A DNA stretch of 64,000 bases, from assembly GCF_001625195.1 (NCBI RefSeq), contig NC_054389.1, forward strand, positions 2,351,001-2,415,000, written 5' to 3'. Numbering within the stretch: the stretch's first letter is position 1; the number at the start of each line of letters is the position of its first letter. The translations under genes and the position numbers were made by a program. Under the pieces are notes generated by a model. It did not search any database. It saw only the letters and a list, made by a program, of their open reading frames with translations, and was not told where the DNA came from. This stretch comes from Drechmeria coniospora (lineage: Eukaryota; Ascomycota; Sordariomycetes; Hypocreales; Ophiocordycipitaceae). Positions 1 to 10,783 of this stretch are shown one piece after another.

Positions 1-1198
1 ACTCTAGCTTTTTAGTCATAACATACGATATTTATACGAAGCATACATGTAAGTACACGCAAGTACAGTAGAGCCTTGTACCCCGAGCTCCAAGCATGCT
101 CCAAGTACAGGTACTTGTATGTGCACACTTGAGTACAAGTATTGCACTGAACAGTATACTGCAACAGTAAGCAATTGCGTTACGAGGGTAAGTACAAGTA
201 CAAGCATGGAGTACTTTTTGTCCTGACTGTACATGCACATATACACCCGTCGACATACTGTATTATCGGTGCACGCGAATACGATCATGATGTTTGTTGG
301 TAACCGAGTGCCCGCATGCAGCACTGTACATATTTTATAAAAGTACTTACTTAATCGGCTGTACTGGGAACCAAAGTACCAACCTTCTGCGTACCGAGCA
401 GGTAGTGAGTGGTCTAAGAGGCTTGTGTACTCGGTACTTAGGTGCACTGACTTACAGTCCGCTGTGCCCTCCCCTCGGATTCGGACAGCAACTCGCGCCG
501 CACTCGCAACATAACAAACGCGTAATAAACCTTGGAAATAACCTTTCATCTCTAGTATCCATCACGGAATGCTTCGATCCGCCTCCTCCTTCCTCCGCAT
601 TCACGGGTCATGTCCGCATTTAGATCCCCCCATGGACGCAATGGAGCTTAGCTGGTCCTCGTGGGTCCATCGGGAAGAATTGAGTTTTTTATGGGGTCAC
701 ATGCACTGTCGGTGTCACCGCTCCCTACTACTGCCGAGTACCGACGACCAACCGCCGAGGACCGAGTCCGGAGCATCGTAATTGACACTGTCTGGCCGTG
801 CTCGCAAGGCTGCGCAAAGGTTGCTGCGCAAAGCAAGGAAGAACTTGGACGTCATTCAGAAGGGTTCGGGGACCAACTAGATGTACAGTGTGCAATGTGT
901 GTGCATGTACTGCTCGTGTATAGTCGTAGGGTGTCGTAGCATCATCAGCCCAGAACCTGCCTGTCGTTTGGCTTCGTACCATCGCTCCATCGCATCTGCC
1001 ACGTAGCCGCTCGTTCGTACGCTCGCCAGACACACGCCCTGCAAAATAACGTGTGACAGCCGCAGCAGCAGAAGCAGCAGCAACGCCAGCGGCGAGAGCA
1101 ACAAAATAAACCGGCCAAAAACTCCACGCGTCCTCCCGCCGCACGGAACGGTCAACGGCTCGCAGAGGACGGCGGGTCTTCCCTTCGTCCACGTCGCA
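1..1198. other. Gene-free left edge and 3' flank of the SRF1-like gene
   Basis: No coding region could be supported here. The first 550 bases are rich in GTAC-containing words (AAGTAC, GTACTT) typical of all the intergenic DNA in this window. The 560-1198 stretch is more GC-rich and lies just downstream of the SRF1-like stop codon, so it probably contains that gene's 3' UTR. An open antisense frame at 728-1192 has no recognisable family and lacks a convincing ATG. Confidence 0.5.
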
Positions 1199-2414
1199 TC
1201 AGCCGCCGCCGCCGCCGCCTCCCGTGCCGTCGCGACCGCCGCCCATCTTCTCGACGGTTCGGAATATGTTGACGGTAAAGTTCAGGGTCCAGGAGATGAG
1301 CCCGAGCAGCTCAAAGGCGCCGAGGGCGGCCGAGAGGTAGAGCAGGTTAGTCTCCATGACGTTGTGAAACACGAGGCTCTCAAACGCCAACGCCGTGCTC
1401 GCCGACTTGAAGATGATGAAGAAGAGGTCGAGGAGGATCAGGCGGGTCTTGGACGACGCCGACCGCAGCCCGATCGGCTTTCCCGTGTACTCGTCCCAGA
1501 CCATGTAGCAGGTGTAGGGGATGGCCACGCAGTCGACCGTCACGGCCACGACCGACTGCGTCCGCTCCGCGCTCTCCTTGTCGTCCGAGTCCTCGAGCTG
1601 GAAGATGCGGCTGGCTATGCCGAGCGCGAGGATCGACGTGATCATGACGGCGAGCCGGAAGAGCAGCGGCGACAGCGCGCTCCGCAGCATTCGGTTCCAG
1701 GCACGCTCGTAAAAGGCCTTGGGCCGGCGGCCTCGCGTCGCCTCGGCGTCGTAGTGCCGCACCCTCGACCCGCTCGGCCGGCCGTAGCTGGGCATGAGCT
1801 TGTCGAGCTCCTCCTTGGTGACGACGCGCGACTTCTCGCCTGGCGTCGGAGCGTAGCTCGACGACCTCGCAAAGTCTCGGATCGCCGCCGCTCGCGTGTT
1901 ATGCCAGCCGGTGTAGGCCGAGACGATGACGGGCTCGGCCGAGCGCAGGTGGTCCCACCGCCGACCCTTCTTCGATGCCCGCCCATGCTGGAGAAAGTGG
2001 GGGATCATCGACCGCGTCTCCTGCGGCTGCTTGCCTTCTTCCCAGACATACCCGTCCTTTGAGACCCGTCGACGGACCGGATTCGGCGTTCCGCTGTGCT
2101 GCGCCGGCACCGCGCTCGCCGGACGGCCCAGGAGCTGGAGTTGGTATTCGTCCACGGGGCCGTCGCCCTTTTCGTACGAGGCAATCCAGGCTGCGCGTCC
2201 TCCACGTTAGCGGCCGTGTCCCTCGGGCATGGGTGGTGCGCGTGGCATTACCAGGAATCGTCCGCGATGGAGGCCGAGGGTAGCTGCATCGCCGACTGGT
2301 TTCCACACCCGTCTGTCCTCCTGTTTCCTCTATCCTTGCCCCGTTCGTTTCCCCTCTCGCTTCGACGGACGGCGCTCGGGCAGAGGGAGATGCCGGCATC
2401 GCCGTTTGCGCCAT
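1199..2414 (-). CDS. SRF1: SRF1-like membrane protein (regulator of phospholipase D family)
   Basis: The spliced product is 384 residues from exons 2252-2414 and 1199-2190. The 61-nt intron 2191-2251 has a GTAATG donor, a GCTAAC branch site and a CAG acceptor. The ATG at 2414 opens exon 1 and the join reads through PSRTIPAWIASYEKGDG. Residues 1-225 are polar and probably cytosolic. Four hydrophobic segments follow (about 228-250, 267-286, 305-328, 337-363), with the loop DEYTGKPIGLRS between the second and third. This loop and the WIASYE-like N-terminal patch are features I recall from fungal relatives of yeast Srf1, which modulates phospholipase D (Spo14). The family call rests on memory of these motifs, so an uncharacterised four-pass protein remains possible. 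The C-terminus ends in a glycine run. It is transcribed away from the ECM11 gene, with which it shares a divergent intergenic region. Confidence 0.72.
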
Positions 2415-3505
2415 GGCTACCGCACCCCCGAGCAGCTTATGGCGAATCCGTCGCGCGTCGATGTGATCTGGCAGCAGGAGACGGTGTCGTCGGAACTTGC
2501 GCCCAGCATCATGCGTCGAGCAGAGGGGGTTCGCCTACGCTCTAGGAATCTATAGGATGTCGCAAGGAAGCGGACCGAGGGCGCGTACGAGGACTCTCTG
2601 CTAGAATGCAACCTGCGATTCTCGTGCGACAAAATTGTCGAGAGCTCGTGGCGAGAGGTGAGCGGTTGCGTGATGTTGCGGCGGTGATGTGACCAAGTCG
2701 GTCTGAACTTCAAAACAAACCAGAAGCGACACGAAGGGGGGTTGCGGTGATTCGTTGCCAACTAGCTCCAACCAACAACCATGCTGTCGCAGGGGCATCA
2801 TACAAGCGCATACAGGCGTCAGCATACTAAGTACTAACTTACTTACAGGTGTCAGCAGTACACTAAGCGCACAGCACCAAACAGTACTGTAAGTACTCGT
2901 GGGTACCAGCGGATACTGCTACTATTACCGTGCTTCCACTCTGTACTCGGGTAGGTCACAGTACACATTTACTTACTTGTAGTTAACGCCTCAGTACCTA
3001 CTAGTACTCCGTGCTGCAGTAGTATTCGTGGTATGTACCTGTACGGAGTGCTCTTCAGGGGGCCATCCCCCGCCCCCTGCCCTGACGCTTCACATCAGTG
3101 CCCTGACGCTTCACATCAGAGCCCTGGCGGTGGCCATCACCTGACTTCGCGCCACCCAACAACCACTGCAAGTGCTGTGCATTGCATCGTTCATACGCGT
3201 CCATAAAATTGGAACCACCAATGCTTCTCCACCTACCATCCAACCTTCTACGCCGCCAACATACACGCACACAATACACACGCAAATCCAACGATCCTCC
3301 TTGCAGAGCAGACACTAGCCTGGACAGCCAGCCATCGTCCGCTTCTGCCCTTGCGGCTTTCGGCCCCGATGTAGCCTCGGCCTCCAACTGTTCGCCCACA
3401 GTCGCGACTGAGCTGTGACTTGGGTCCTCCATCTGCCTGGCCATCACCTTCCGCCCTCAGCCCTAGTCCAACTGAATCCAAGGCAAAGTGCCAGGGTCAA
3501 TAAGC
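2415..3505. promoter_or_regulatory. Divergent intergenic region between SRF1-like and ECM11 genes
   Basis: About 1.09 kb separates the two divergent start codons and should hold both promoters. The section 2820-3050 is rich in GTAC/ACTTAC words. A short direct repeat lies at 3079-3120. An open frame on the minus strand at 3055-3447 has no recognisable domain and overlaps the repeat, so I do not call it a gene. Confidence 0.5.
3079..3120. repeat. 21-bp unit duplicated in tandem
   Basis: Two copies of GCCCTGACGCTTCACATCAG plus one base lie back to back (3079-3099 and 3100-3120). A further GCCCTGG start follows at 3121. The copies differ only at the last base, which suggests a recent duplication. 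Confidence 0.85.
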
Positions 3506-4945
3506 ATGTCGGCGCCTTTCAAGAAAAAACCGACCGGCCTGGCGGCCTTTGCTCGAGCCGGGTCGGAGAGCTCGGTCGTCGTCAAGGCCGCACCGCTTCT
3601 GCCGAGCGCTGAAGCGCCAGCCGAGAGGCGATCGGAATCGCCTCGTCATACCGCACAAGAAGCCTCGCGGCTGGAAACTGCCGATCCCGCGAGGTTCCCC
3701 CTCCCGTCTGGCCACATTGGCACTCCCCGCAAAGCGAACGGCGAGGTGGTCGGTCCAGGCTTGCTCCAACCGGCCCCACGCATGACCCGAGCCGCTTCCA
3801 CGTCGCACCGCGGTCCAGCCGGCCCGAGAGACCGCCTGGCCACTATATTTTCTGGTTCCCAGCTGGGCGACGATTTCATGAATTCGGCCGTCTCCACCCC
3901 CGATCATGAACCGGCAGCGGACCAGGGTCGGGACGAGGAAGCTACACCACATCCACGGGAGGAGCGCAGGCATGCCATCCCAACTCGCTACATGGATGCG
4001 AGGGGCCAACACCCTCCAGTCACCGCCCCTTCTTTTGTACTGGATGAAAAGCTGCAGATGACGGTGGTCAACGCCATCAAAGGCTCGTTTCCCCACCAAA
4101 TGACCGACGGCTTTCAAGACGACATCATCCCCGCACGCGAGAAGCGTGTCTCAAACTACGCCAACGACGGCAGCCATGGCCCTTGGAAAGCAGCTACACA
4201 GCCACAGTTGCCTTTCCGGCAGGCTAGAATCAAGAGGCTACCCGGTCCTGGTCCGCGAGTGTCCCGTGAGAATCCCAAGGTCCGTAGACGGAGCCCATCC
4301 GTCGAGAGCGCCGAATGGCAAGGGCTGCGCAGGAGAGACGGACCCCCTCCCGAAGCCAAGACCAATTACGATGCCAACAACTCGCCGGTCGAGGAACTGG
4401 GGCCGGCCAGCGAATACGGGGAGGCGCCTTCGGCACCTGGCCTGCGAGATGACGGCCGACGACGAGTCGCCTTGACCTCTGCGCAGACCGGCGATGCGCG
4501 GCACCGGCAGCCCAAGCGGCGCCGAGAAAGCCTCGACTACGATGACAATCTGCTCAGCGGCATGTCGTACCAGGATCTCCAGGATGAGCCTTTCGACGAC
4601 GATCCTACCGTCGCTCGCGGACGCGGCGGCCCCGAAGCCGCCATCAAGCTCCCGTTGAAGCTGGAACAGTTTCGACAGCAGAGGGGAGGGGAGCAGACGC
4701 AGATGTTTGCGGCCATGTCCATGGAGGATTGGGAAGCCTCCGGCGACTGGTTCGTCGATCAGTTTGCCGACATGATGAAGAAGCTCCGAGAGGCACGGCG
4801 CAGCAAGCGTCTTCTGGTCCGCGCCTTCGAGGACGAGGCCGCGCGGCGCGAGGAAGCGGTGCGTCATCGCTCGCAAACCATCGATAGGAAGCTGGCCAGG
4901 ATGAGGCAAGACGGACTGCGTGTCGTTGAAGACAAGAACGCGTAA
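3506..4945 (+). CDS. ECM11: ECM11-domain protein
   Basis: This is a single-exon gene of 479 residues. The first in-frame ATG is at 3506 and opens with MSAPFKKKPTGLAAFARAG, a conserved-looking N-terminus in filamentous fungi. Residues 20-385 are polar, proline/arginine-rich and probably disordered. The last 90 or so residues form the recognisable part: MEDWEASGDWFVDQF followed by a charged helix (KKLREARRSKR, RAFEDEAARREE) ending near KLARMRQDGL. This matches the ECM11 C-terminal domain. In budding yeast Ecm11 is a SUMO-modified component of the central region of the synaptonemal complex needed in meiosis. Whether that role holds in this fungus is inference. It converges on TDA10 with 238 bp between the stop codons. 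Confidence 0.82.
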   Translation: MSAPFKKKPTGLAAFARAGSESSVVVKAAPLLPSAEAPAERRSESPRHTAQEASRLETADPARFPLPSGHIGTPRKANGEVVGPGLLQPAPRMTRAASTSHRGPAGPRDRLATIFSGSQLGDDFMNSAVSTPDHEPAADQGRDEEATPHPREERRHAIPTRYMDARGQHPPVTAPSFVLDEKLQMTVVNAIKGSFPHQMTDGFQDDIIPAREKRVSNYANDGSHGPWKAATQPQLPFRQARIKRLPGPGPRVSRENPKVRRRSPSVESAEWQGLRRRDGPPPEAKTNYDANNSPVEELGPASEYGEAPSAPGLRDDGRRRVALTSAQTGDARHRQPKRRRESLDYDDNLLSGMSYQDLQDEPFDDDPTVARGRGGPEAAIKLPLKLEQFRQQRGGEQTQMFAAMSMEDWEASGDWFVDQFADMMKKLREARRSKRLLVRAFEDEAARREEAVRHRSQTIDRKLARMRQDGLRVVEDKNA

Positions 4946-5183
4946 GAATATGGCCTGTCGCCACGGTGGCGGAGCGGGGGGCCTGGCGCACGATGGATGG
5001 GAACGACATGAACGACTGCATCAACCGGCGTTTGCTTTTGCTTTGCTTTGTTCTCTCCAAACTGCGGGTCTGCCGCTCGGCGAGCTAGCTGCCATGTAAA
5101 CGCATACGATGAGCATGCGCATGAGCAAGCTTGAATCGCCGGCTTCCGTTCCCCCGCGAGCTACGTCTGAAAGGCCGATCGTG

Positions 5184-6141
5184 TTAGATTCGGGTGACAT
5201 CCCGAATGCTCCTGTCGCGGTTGACGACAATCCGAAGCTGACGCCCAGGCCGATCAGAAAATATCCCCCGCCTCAGACGGTCCGTATACAGCTCATAGCT
5301 CGGGACGTATCCGTCCACAAAGCGGACGACCTGCTCCGGTGTCATGCCAGCGCTCGGGTCCCCCTTGTCGGCCCGTAGGGAATCCTCCTGCTCTTGACGC
5401 CAGCCGTAGACGTATTCGACTTGATCGGAGTCGATGTGGATGAAGGCGTCCAGGAGATCTGTCAAGCCGTCATATTCCTCGAGGGCATCATTGATAAAAA
5501 GGAGATGCTCCAGCTTGTGCCGGTGCAGCGTCCGGCTGGGTGCCTTCCATCTGGCTTCGACCGCTTGGGCGGTCATGGATTGGAAGCCGACGGACCAGCC
5601 CTCGAGGATAACGGCTTCGATGGGAGGCTGTTGAGGCCGGTTCACGTGCTTCCAGCAGGACTCGGGCCGACGGTCGCCTTGGCCGGCGAAGAGCGCCTTG
5701 TCGTACTGCGGGAGGGCGGTAGGCTGCCGTGAAATGAGAGAGGCAAAGACGGATTTTGCGAGTGGCACGTCGTGAGTTCCTGTCAGGCTCAGCAACGACT
5801 TCTCTCGAGCGCAGGCATCGGCGGCAAGATTGGGCGGTCCTACCAGGGGCTCCCCTGTGCTGCAGCAGCGCGTTGTCGGCATGAGCACGAGCCAGCGCGG
5901 CTTGCTCCTCGTGTGTGAGGTAAAAATCATCGATGCTGCACGTCAACGTCGGCACGCCGTCGGCCTCGAGGGCCGCTTCGAGGGCCGTCACCAAGGTTGT
6001 CTTGCCGACGCCCTGGACGCCATTGAGGCCGATGACCAGAGGCTTGTTGCTGCCCGTCGCTCGGTGAGCCTCGAGGCACTCGCGGATGAAGGCGATGCAG
6101 ATTGGTCGTTTTGCGTCGTCGAAGCCGGGCGCCATGGCCAT
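5184..6141 (-). CDS. TDA10: D-glycerate 3-kinase (Tda10 family)
   Basis: The product is 297 residues from exons 5844-6141 and 5184-5779. The 64-nt intron 5780-5843 (GTAGGA..CTGACAG) joins QHRGAP to GTHDVPLA, the family's signature block. Residues 41-49 (GVQGVGKTT) form the P-loop and are followed by CSIDDFYLTHEEQ, the Walker-B-like acidic strand. Further family blocks are LPQYDKALFAGQGDR, VILEGWSVGF and the C-terminal VVNRDRSIRDVTRI. The enzyme phosphorylates D-glycerate with ATP, feeding glycolysis/gluconeogenesis from photorespiration-like or serine breakdown routes. The ATG at 6141 has a GCCATGG context; a second in-frame ATG at 6135 is also possible. Length fits the roughly 290-residue yeast protein. 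Yeast Tda10 was assigned by homology to plant glycerate kinase, so substrate is inferred. Confidence 0.9.
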
Positions 6142-6864
6142 GGCGACGCTTGAGGACACGCTTGCTCACTGAAGCTGCCAGCCAAGATCAAGATACAGTG
6201 TCTGCAGGTATACTATACGGAGCAAATTGGAATGCCTCGGTAGGTAGCACCTGGTGCTGTATTGTTGCAACTGCTCTCGTGGTTGCGATTGTAGGAAGCA
6301 CATTTACGTGTACGGGGTATCACAAGATAAGTACTGTAAGGAAGTAAGTACATGTGCCACGGCCGTACTCGTGACTTTCGACGAGTTGTAAGTACGAGCT
6401 CCGCGTACAGTGGATTATATTACCACTCCTTCACTGCCGATCCTCCTCCATCGGCCTCCTCCCCACATCACCGGTTCCTGCAAGCAAGCGGGAAAAGACC
6501 GCCAAGCGTGTGACGCTGATCCTGGGAATTAATCTCCGTGCGTCCTCGGCGTACTCCGAACATCATCGAAAGATGATATCATGGTTCTCTAGCCCGCCGA
6601 TTGTCATCACCACGCTCTTTACGCGCTGGAGACAGCCTCTGGCTCGCTGCCGAGCGGCAGACAACACCAGGCAGGCAGGCAGGGCCCTTATTATCGGATT
6701 GGCGCAAGTCAAGTATGGAGGTCGCCATGGAATGGATCCATGCGGGGGAACCTGGGTCGCGATACACGGTCCACAATCTGTGCATACGATCCGTCTGGCC
6801 AGGTGTGAACTGCGAATGGCATTCACTACGGTCCCAAGTTAGTTGCTTCGCTTTCTTCATGTTC
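6142..6864. other. Gap between TDA10 start and metalloprotease pseudogene
   Basis: About 720 bases hold no supported gene. The part next to TDA10 (6142-6420) should contain its promoter and has scattered GTAC words. No repeat or RNA gene was recognised. Confidence 0.5.
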
Positions 6865-7740
6865 GCACAGGGGGGGCGGACTCGGATGAATGATCCATCA
6901 AATTATGCACCGCATCCATTCCGGGCTGCAGGGGGGCAGGTGTCCTGGTCGACACAAATGCTGACGGGAGTCCAGCTGAGTTGAGCGGGAGTGTCGGCAA
7001 TCTCATCGCCCTCGCCCTCGCAACTATTGCCATGAAAGGTGTGCAATGGGCCCAGCCAGTGTCCAACCTCATGAACCAGGGTCCGACCTAGTCGACGATA
7101 GAATATGATGTTGTCCGAAGCAGGATGAGTGTCTTTGCCTGGCATGGTTTCCGCGTCAATAATCACGCCATCTCGGTTTCCAGTGGCATGACCAGGTGGC
7201 TTCGCCGTGCCAAGATACTGACTTGGCGGCATCTACCTGCTCAACGACACACAGTACACGTTCAGGGTCGTACGGTCTCCCTTGTAAAGGGATTTCTGCA
7301 TAAACCGTCTGAAGTAACCTTTGGCCCAAGAGATTGAAACCGTCCGGCCAACATCCTTGATGAAGAAGGAGAAACCGGTCAAAGAGAAATTGCTGTTCAA
7401 AACTGCCAACTGCAGATCGATCCTGGGTCCTTACAGAAAGGTTAGCGTAACGGAAGGCATATTCAGCGCAGGTCCTCGGTACCTCTACGTTGCCTTCCTT
7501 GTTCGTTTCGGATGAGGCAACAACGTGAAAGTAGACACCAATCTTGATCGCTGGATGAGGCTGGCTGCTGCGACGGGCTTGACCCTGGTGTGTGGAAAAA
7601 TATTCATGGAAGGCGAGAAGTTAGCTGGACGACATTTCCGCACCGCAGAAAGCGTTGGTATCGTTTATCGGCGGGTTCTGAATAGCAGCTACCCTAGCAG
7701 TGGCTGCGAAGGCGACGAGAATGAATGATAAAAGAGAGAA
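6865..7740 (-). pseudogene. Broken secreted M43B (pappalysin-like, MEP1-type) metalloprotease
   Basis: Fragments of a fungal secreted zinc metalloprotease lie in order on the minus strand. A hydrophobic signal-peptide-like stretch (LLSFILVAFAATARVAA, near 7728-7680) is followed by FCGAEM and then an early stop. Next come IKIGVYFHVVASS (near 7545), LQLAVLNSNFS with SFFIKDVGR, an in-frame TAG at 7233-7235, and the active-site helix LVHEVGHWLG (about 7050-7076) with EGEGDEIADTPAQ. After a poly-C stretch near 6931-6936 the frame shifts to GMDAVHNLMDHSSES. No ATG precedes the signal region. One 60-nt segment with a GCTAAC branch site could be a true intron, but it does not rescue the frame. At least one nonsense change and one frameshift make an intact product unlikely. 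Intact relatives are roughly 270-300 residues. Confidence 0.82.
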
Positions 7741-8746
7741 CACGTTGGCACGAGGCAGTACTCCGGGTATATGCGGAGGAGTGGTATCAAGGGAAGGAAG
7801 TGACCTCTGTAGACTGTAGAGTCTGCACGTCCGCTCAACGCAGTATATATAGAGTGCTGTACATGCGCCCTTTCGCCCATCCATATTCCCGTCCAGCTCG
7901 AAAAGTCGACATGCCTGGGGGCCGCATAGAGGAACACTCACCACCTTCCATCATGCAAATCCAGAAGAAGGTAGACGAAAATGTACCCCATAAGGGTGCA
8001 CTCTGTAATAGTATCGTGCGTCGGAGGTTACAACATGTGCCGCATGCGTACCAAGTCGTCCGCAAGTACGGTTCAGGTAAGTATTAATGCTTACTCCGCA
8101 CTCGCACACATATCTTCACGCAAAAGGGCATGTATCGTATACTTACTTTGAGCAGGCAAGGCTTTCACTCTGGCCTTGATGGTTGTAAAATCGACGAGCA
8201 CTCTGATCGAAAAGTGCTCTGTCAGTACGGAGTACGGAGTACAAGTACTTGATTCCGTACTTCTGCGAGTTCATGTACTTGCGATTTACTGTGTACATGT
8301 ACACGTTAGGGCAGGTCACTGCACGCTGATGTTGTGGCGTGCATGTAAGCACGAGTTAGAGTGCATCAGTGCAATACAAGCACCTACTACAAAATACTGT
8401 AACGTGGGCTCCAACCAGCAGTCGAAAGTTTCATGTCGAAACTTGAGAGGCCAATGACAGTTACAAGTAATGCAACGACTAGGGACAACAAGGAGGGCAA
8501 AAGTAGGTGTCTTATATAAGTTATGACACTCATGCAGTTACACTGTAGAGATGCAATTCTGTCTTGGGCCGGCGACATGCGGCCACGACGACTCGTTGCT
8601 AGTATGAATGATTGTATACGGTGCCACATGTGCTTGTGCCTGGTACGCTTACTTAGCGTACTGCATGGTAATGAGGGCCACGACGGTCCACAAGATCGCG
8701 TCCTGTGCAGAGTACTGATGGTTCATTGAACGCTGATGATGACGAG

Positions 8747-8865
8747 GCGTCGACCTAAGCCGAAGGTATGAAGGAGCGGCGGCAGCTTTGCTATGCCCGT
8801 GGTTGCTCAGCTGCTAGCGAAGCGTCGACGTATATCGAAGGTATGAAGGAGCGCTTGCAGCTTGG
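8747..8865. repeat. Pair of 44-bp direct repeats spaced 75 bp
   Basis: Copies at 8747-8790 and 8822-8865 share GCGTCGAC, then CGAAGGTATGAAGGAGCG and GCAGCTT. They differ at a few positions. No terminal inverted repeats or coding sequence accompany them. Confidence 0.8.
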
Positions 8866-10299
8866 CCACATGAAAATGGGAACCAGATGAGGTGTGGCGC
8901 TCAAGTCCTTCGACAACTGGCCGGAATCTGTAGTCTGTCTCCTTCCTCTCGATTAATCTCGGTAAAAATCAGGCCATTGTATGGAGTCGCTGACGAAAGG
9001 AGTCGTTGGCAGTTTCCCGGGCAGTCGCGCGCCCCAAGGGGGACAAGAAGAAAAAAGAGTCGTCCATGAAGATCAACAAAAACAAATGATGAAGCGATCG
9101 ATAAGCAGGCATGCACATAGGTAAGAGGGGCTAGGTAGATAGGCAAGTAGATACTAGGTAAATCGGCAGATACGGCGTCGTTGGTCCGTCCTATTGTCAT
9201 ATTTGGGTCGCTTGGAAGCGCACGGTTTCGCAACTGCTGCGCGCCGAGTACACACACATGCATTGGTGGTATGTCTGCCACAACGAAGCTGCGGTCCGTG
9301 GCGGGGTACTCGAGCGTTCAGCAACAGTATATGACATGTGGCCCATGCGTACAGTACCTGTATGGAGTACATGGTAAAGGAATACTGTAAAGTACGCACG
9401 AATGGCGTATATTCATTCACCTGCTAAGATGCGTGGAGAAGTCCTTTGTGCTTCTCGATTACACCTCGACAGATCACGTCCGCGCAGCTCGACGGTGGAA
9501 TGCCGCGTTGCCGTGTTCTAACCGCCGTCTACAACGGGTAGTTGAGCGCAATAAACGTTAATACTTGACATCCTTCATCCATTTCGTGTATACTCTTGGA
9601 TGCACAAGTGTACGGACACCCTGTAAGCGTACTCCGTGCTTGCACCGTCCATTGTTCGTCCCTCACCGTCACCATGGTTTCTGATAGTAATGGACCTATT
9701 TTGAGTTCAAGGCTGACTAACATGGCAGCAATCGAGCAATCGCCGGCGACGATCACAAAACCCAGTAAAGGAACGAGAAGTGAGGCTCTCAACCGTGAGA
9801 CTGCCTTCGTGCGCTAGGCCGTTCGAGGCATGAGAGCACCTTTCCCACCATGCGTGTGCGCTCAAGTACCTACAGGACTTGCTTGTAAGTACTAGGTAGG
9901 TAGGTTTGCTTGCACCTACATACTACCTAGTAGGTACATGCACACCAACGCGTGCCCCGGCTCATAGCAGCTGCTGCCTCCTTCGCCGCCCAATCCAGGC
10001 TTGCTCATAGGTCGTGCTTACCACTACCACTTCTGAAATCCGCCCTCGTCAGACCTGTAAACCAACGCTGCAGCACACTGATTACTGCGCACCTACTGGC
10101 ACAAGTACCTTCAGTACACAGCACGCGCACACTTACTACTTACTTACGTACACCACGGTCCACCCAACCCGAGCCATGCCCAACTCGGCTTGACAATCTG
10201 CTCTGTCCTATCTGCTGCATGTCCAGCCGCTCCTCGCCCAATCTCGTTCCTTATCTTCCTCCACCGCCACCTCTGAGCCAACATCGTCGTCCTTCCTGC

Positions 10300-10365
10300 A
10301 CTTCCTCCTCCTCCTCCTCCTCCTCCTCCCCTCCTCCTCCTCCCCTCCTCCTCTTCCTCCTCTCT
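10300..10365 (+). promoter_or_regulatory. CT-rich tract upstream of cullin-1
   Basis: A nearly pure pyrimidine run of repeated CTC/TCC units lies about 420-480 bp before the cullin start codon. CT-rich boxes are common near transcription starts of filamentous fungal genes. That it marks the start site here is inference. Confidence 0.5.
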
Positions 10366-10783
10366 CGAGCTCTCGCCCCGTCCGTTCGTTCGTTGCTGTT
10401 GCCACCTGGCACCTGGCACCCGGCCGCACGAGATCGCGGCCGGCACAGCACGCCCTTGGTCCCCGCCCCGTGTCACCTCGTCTTGCCGCCTCGCCTGGCC
10501 GCCTCGCCTGGCCGCATTATCTTGCCGCTTCGTCCTGGCCACGCTCGCGGATCAAACGCTGGCCACTCCTGCGCCGTGACTGTCAGCCTCGGGCCACCGA
10601 CCGGCGAAGCCCCACCGCCTGCGACCCGACCAACTCTTCCAAGAACCCTCTGGGCCCTTCGAAATCACAACCCCACCGACGTGCCGAACCGCGATCCGCG
10701 ATCCCTCCACCTTCGGCGAGGTCCCCCCTTTGTTGCACCCGAATCGCATTCGCCCCTCGCCCTCCTCTTTCGCCCTCCCGAGC

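Larger units (their letters stand above)
7741..10783. other. 3-kb gene-free region upstream of cullin-1
   Basis: No protein family was recognised in any frame. The region contains a spaced repeat pair (8747-8865), a double TACGGAGTACGGAGTAC motif at 8224-8244 and other GTAC-rich words. Its right end (9950-10783) is pyrimidine-rich and should be the promoter and 5' leader of cullin-1. A long open frame at 9952-11058 overlaps the true cullin exons in another frame and was rejected. Confidence 0.5.

Noticed and set aside
728..1192. Minus-strand frame directly after the SRF1-like stop
   Set aside because: It lacks an ATG near its start; the alanine-rich hydrophobic run derives from a GCAGCA-type stretch. 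More likely 3' UTR.
3055..3447. 130-codon minus-strand frame between SRF1-like and ECM11
   Set aside because: It includes the 21-bp tandem repeat, has no family signature and occupies a divergent promoter.
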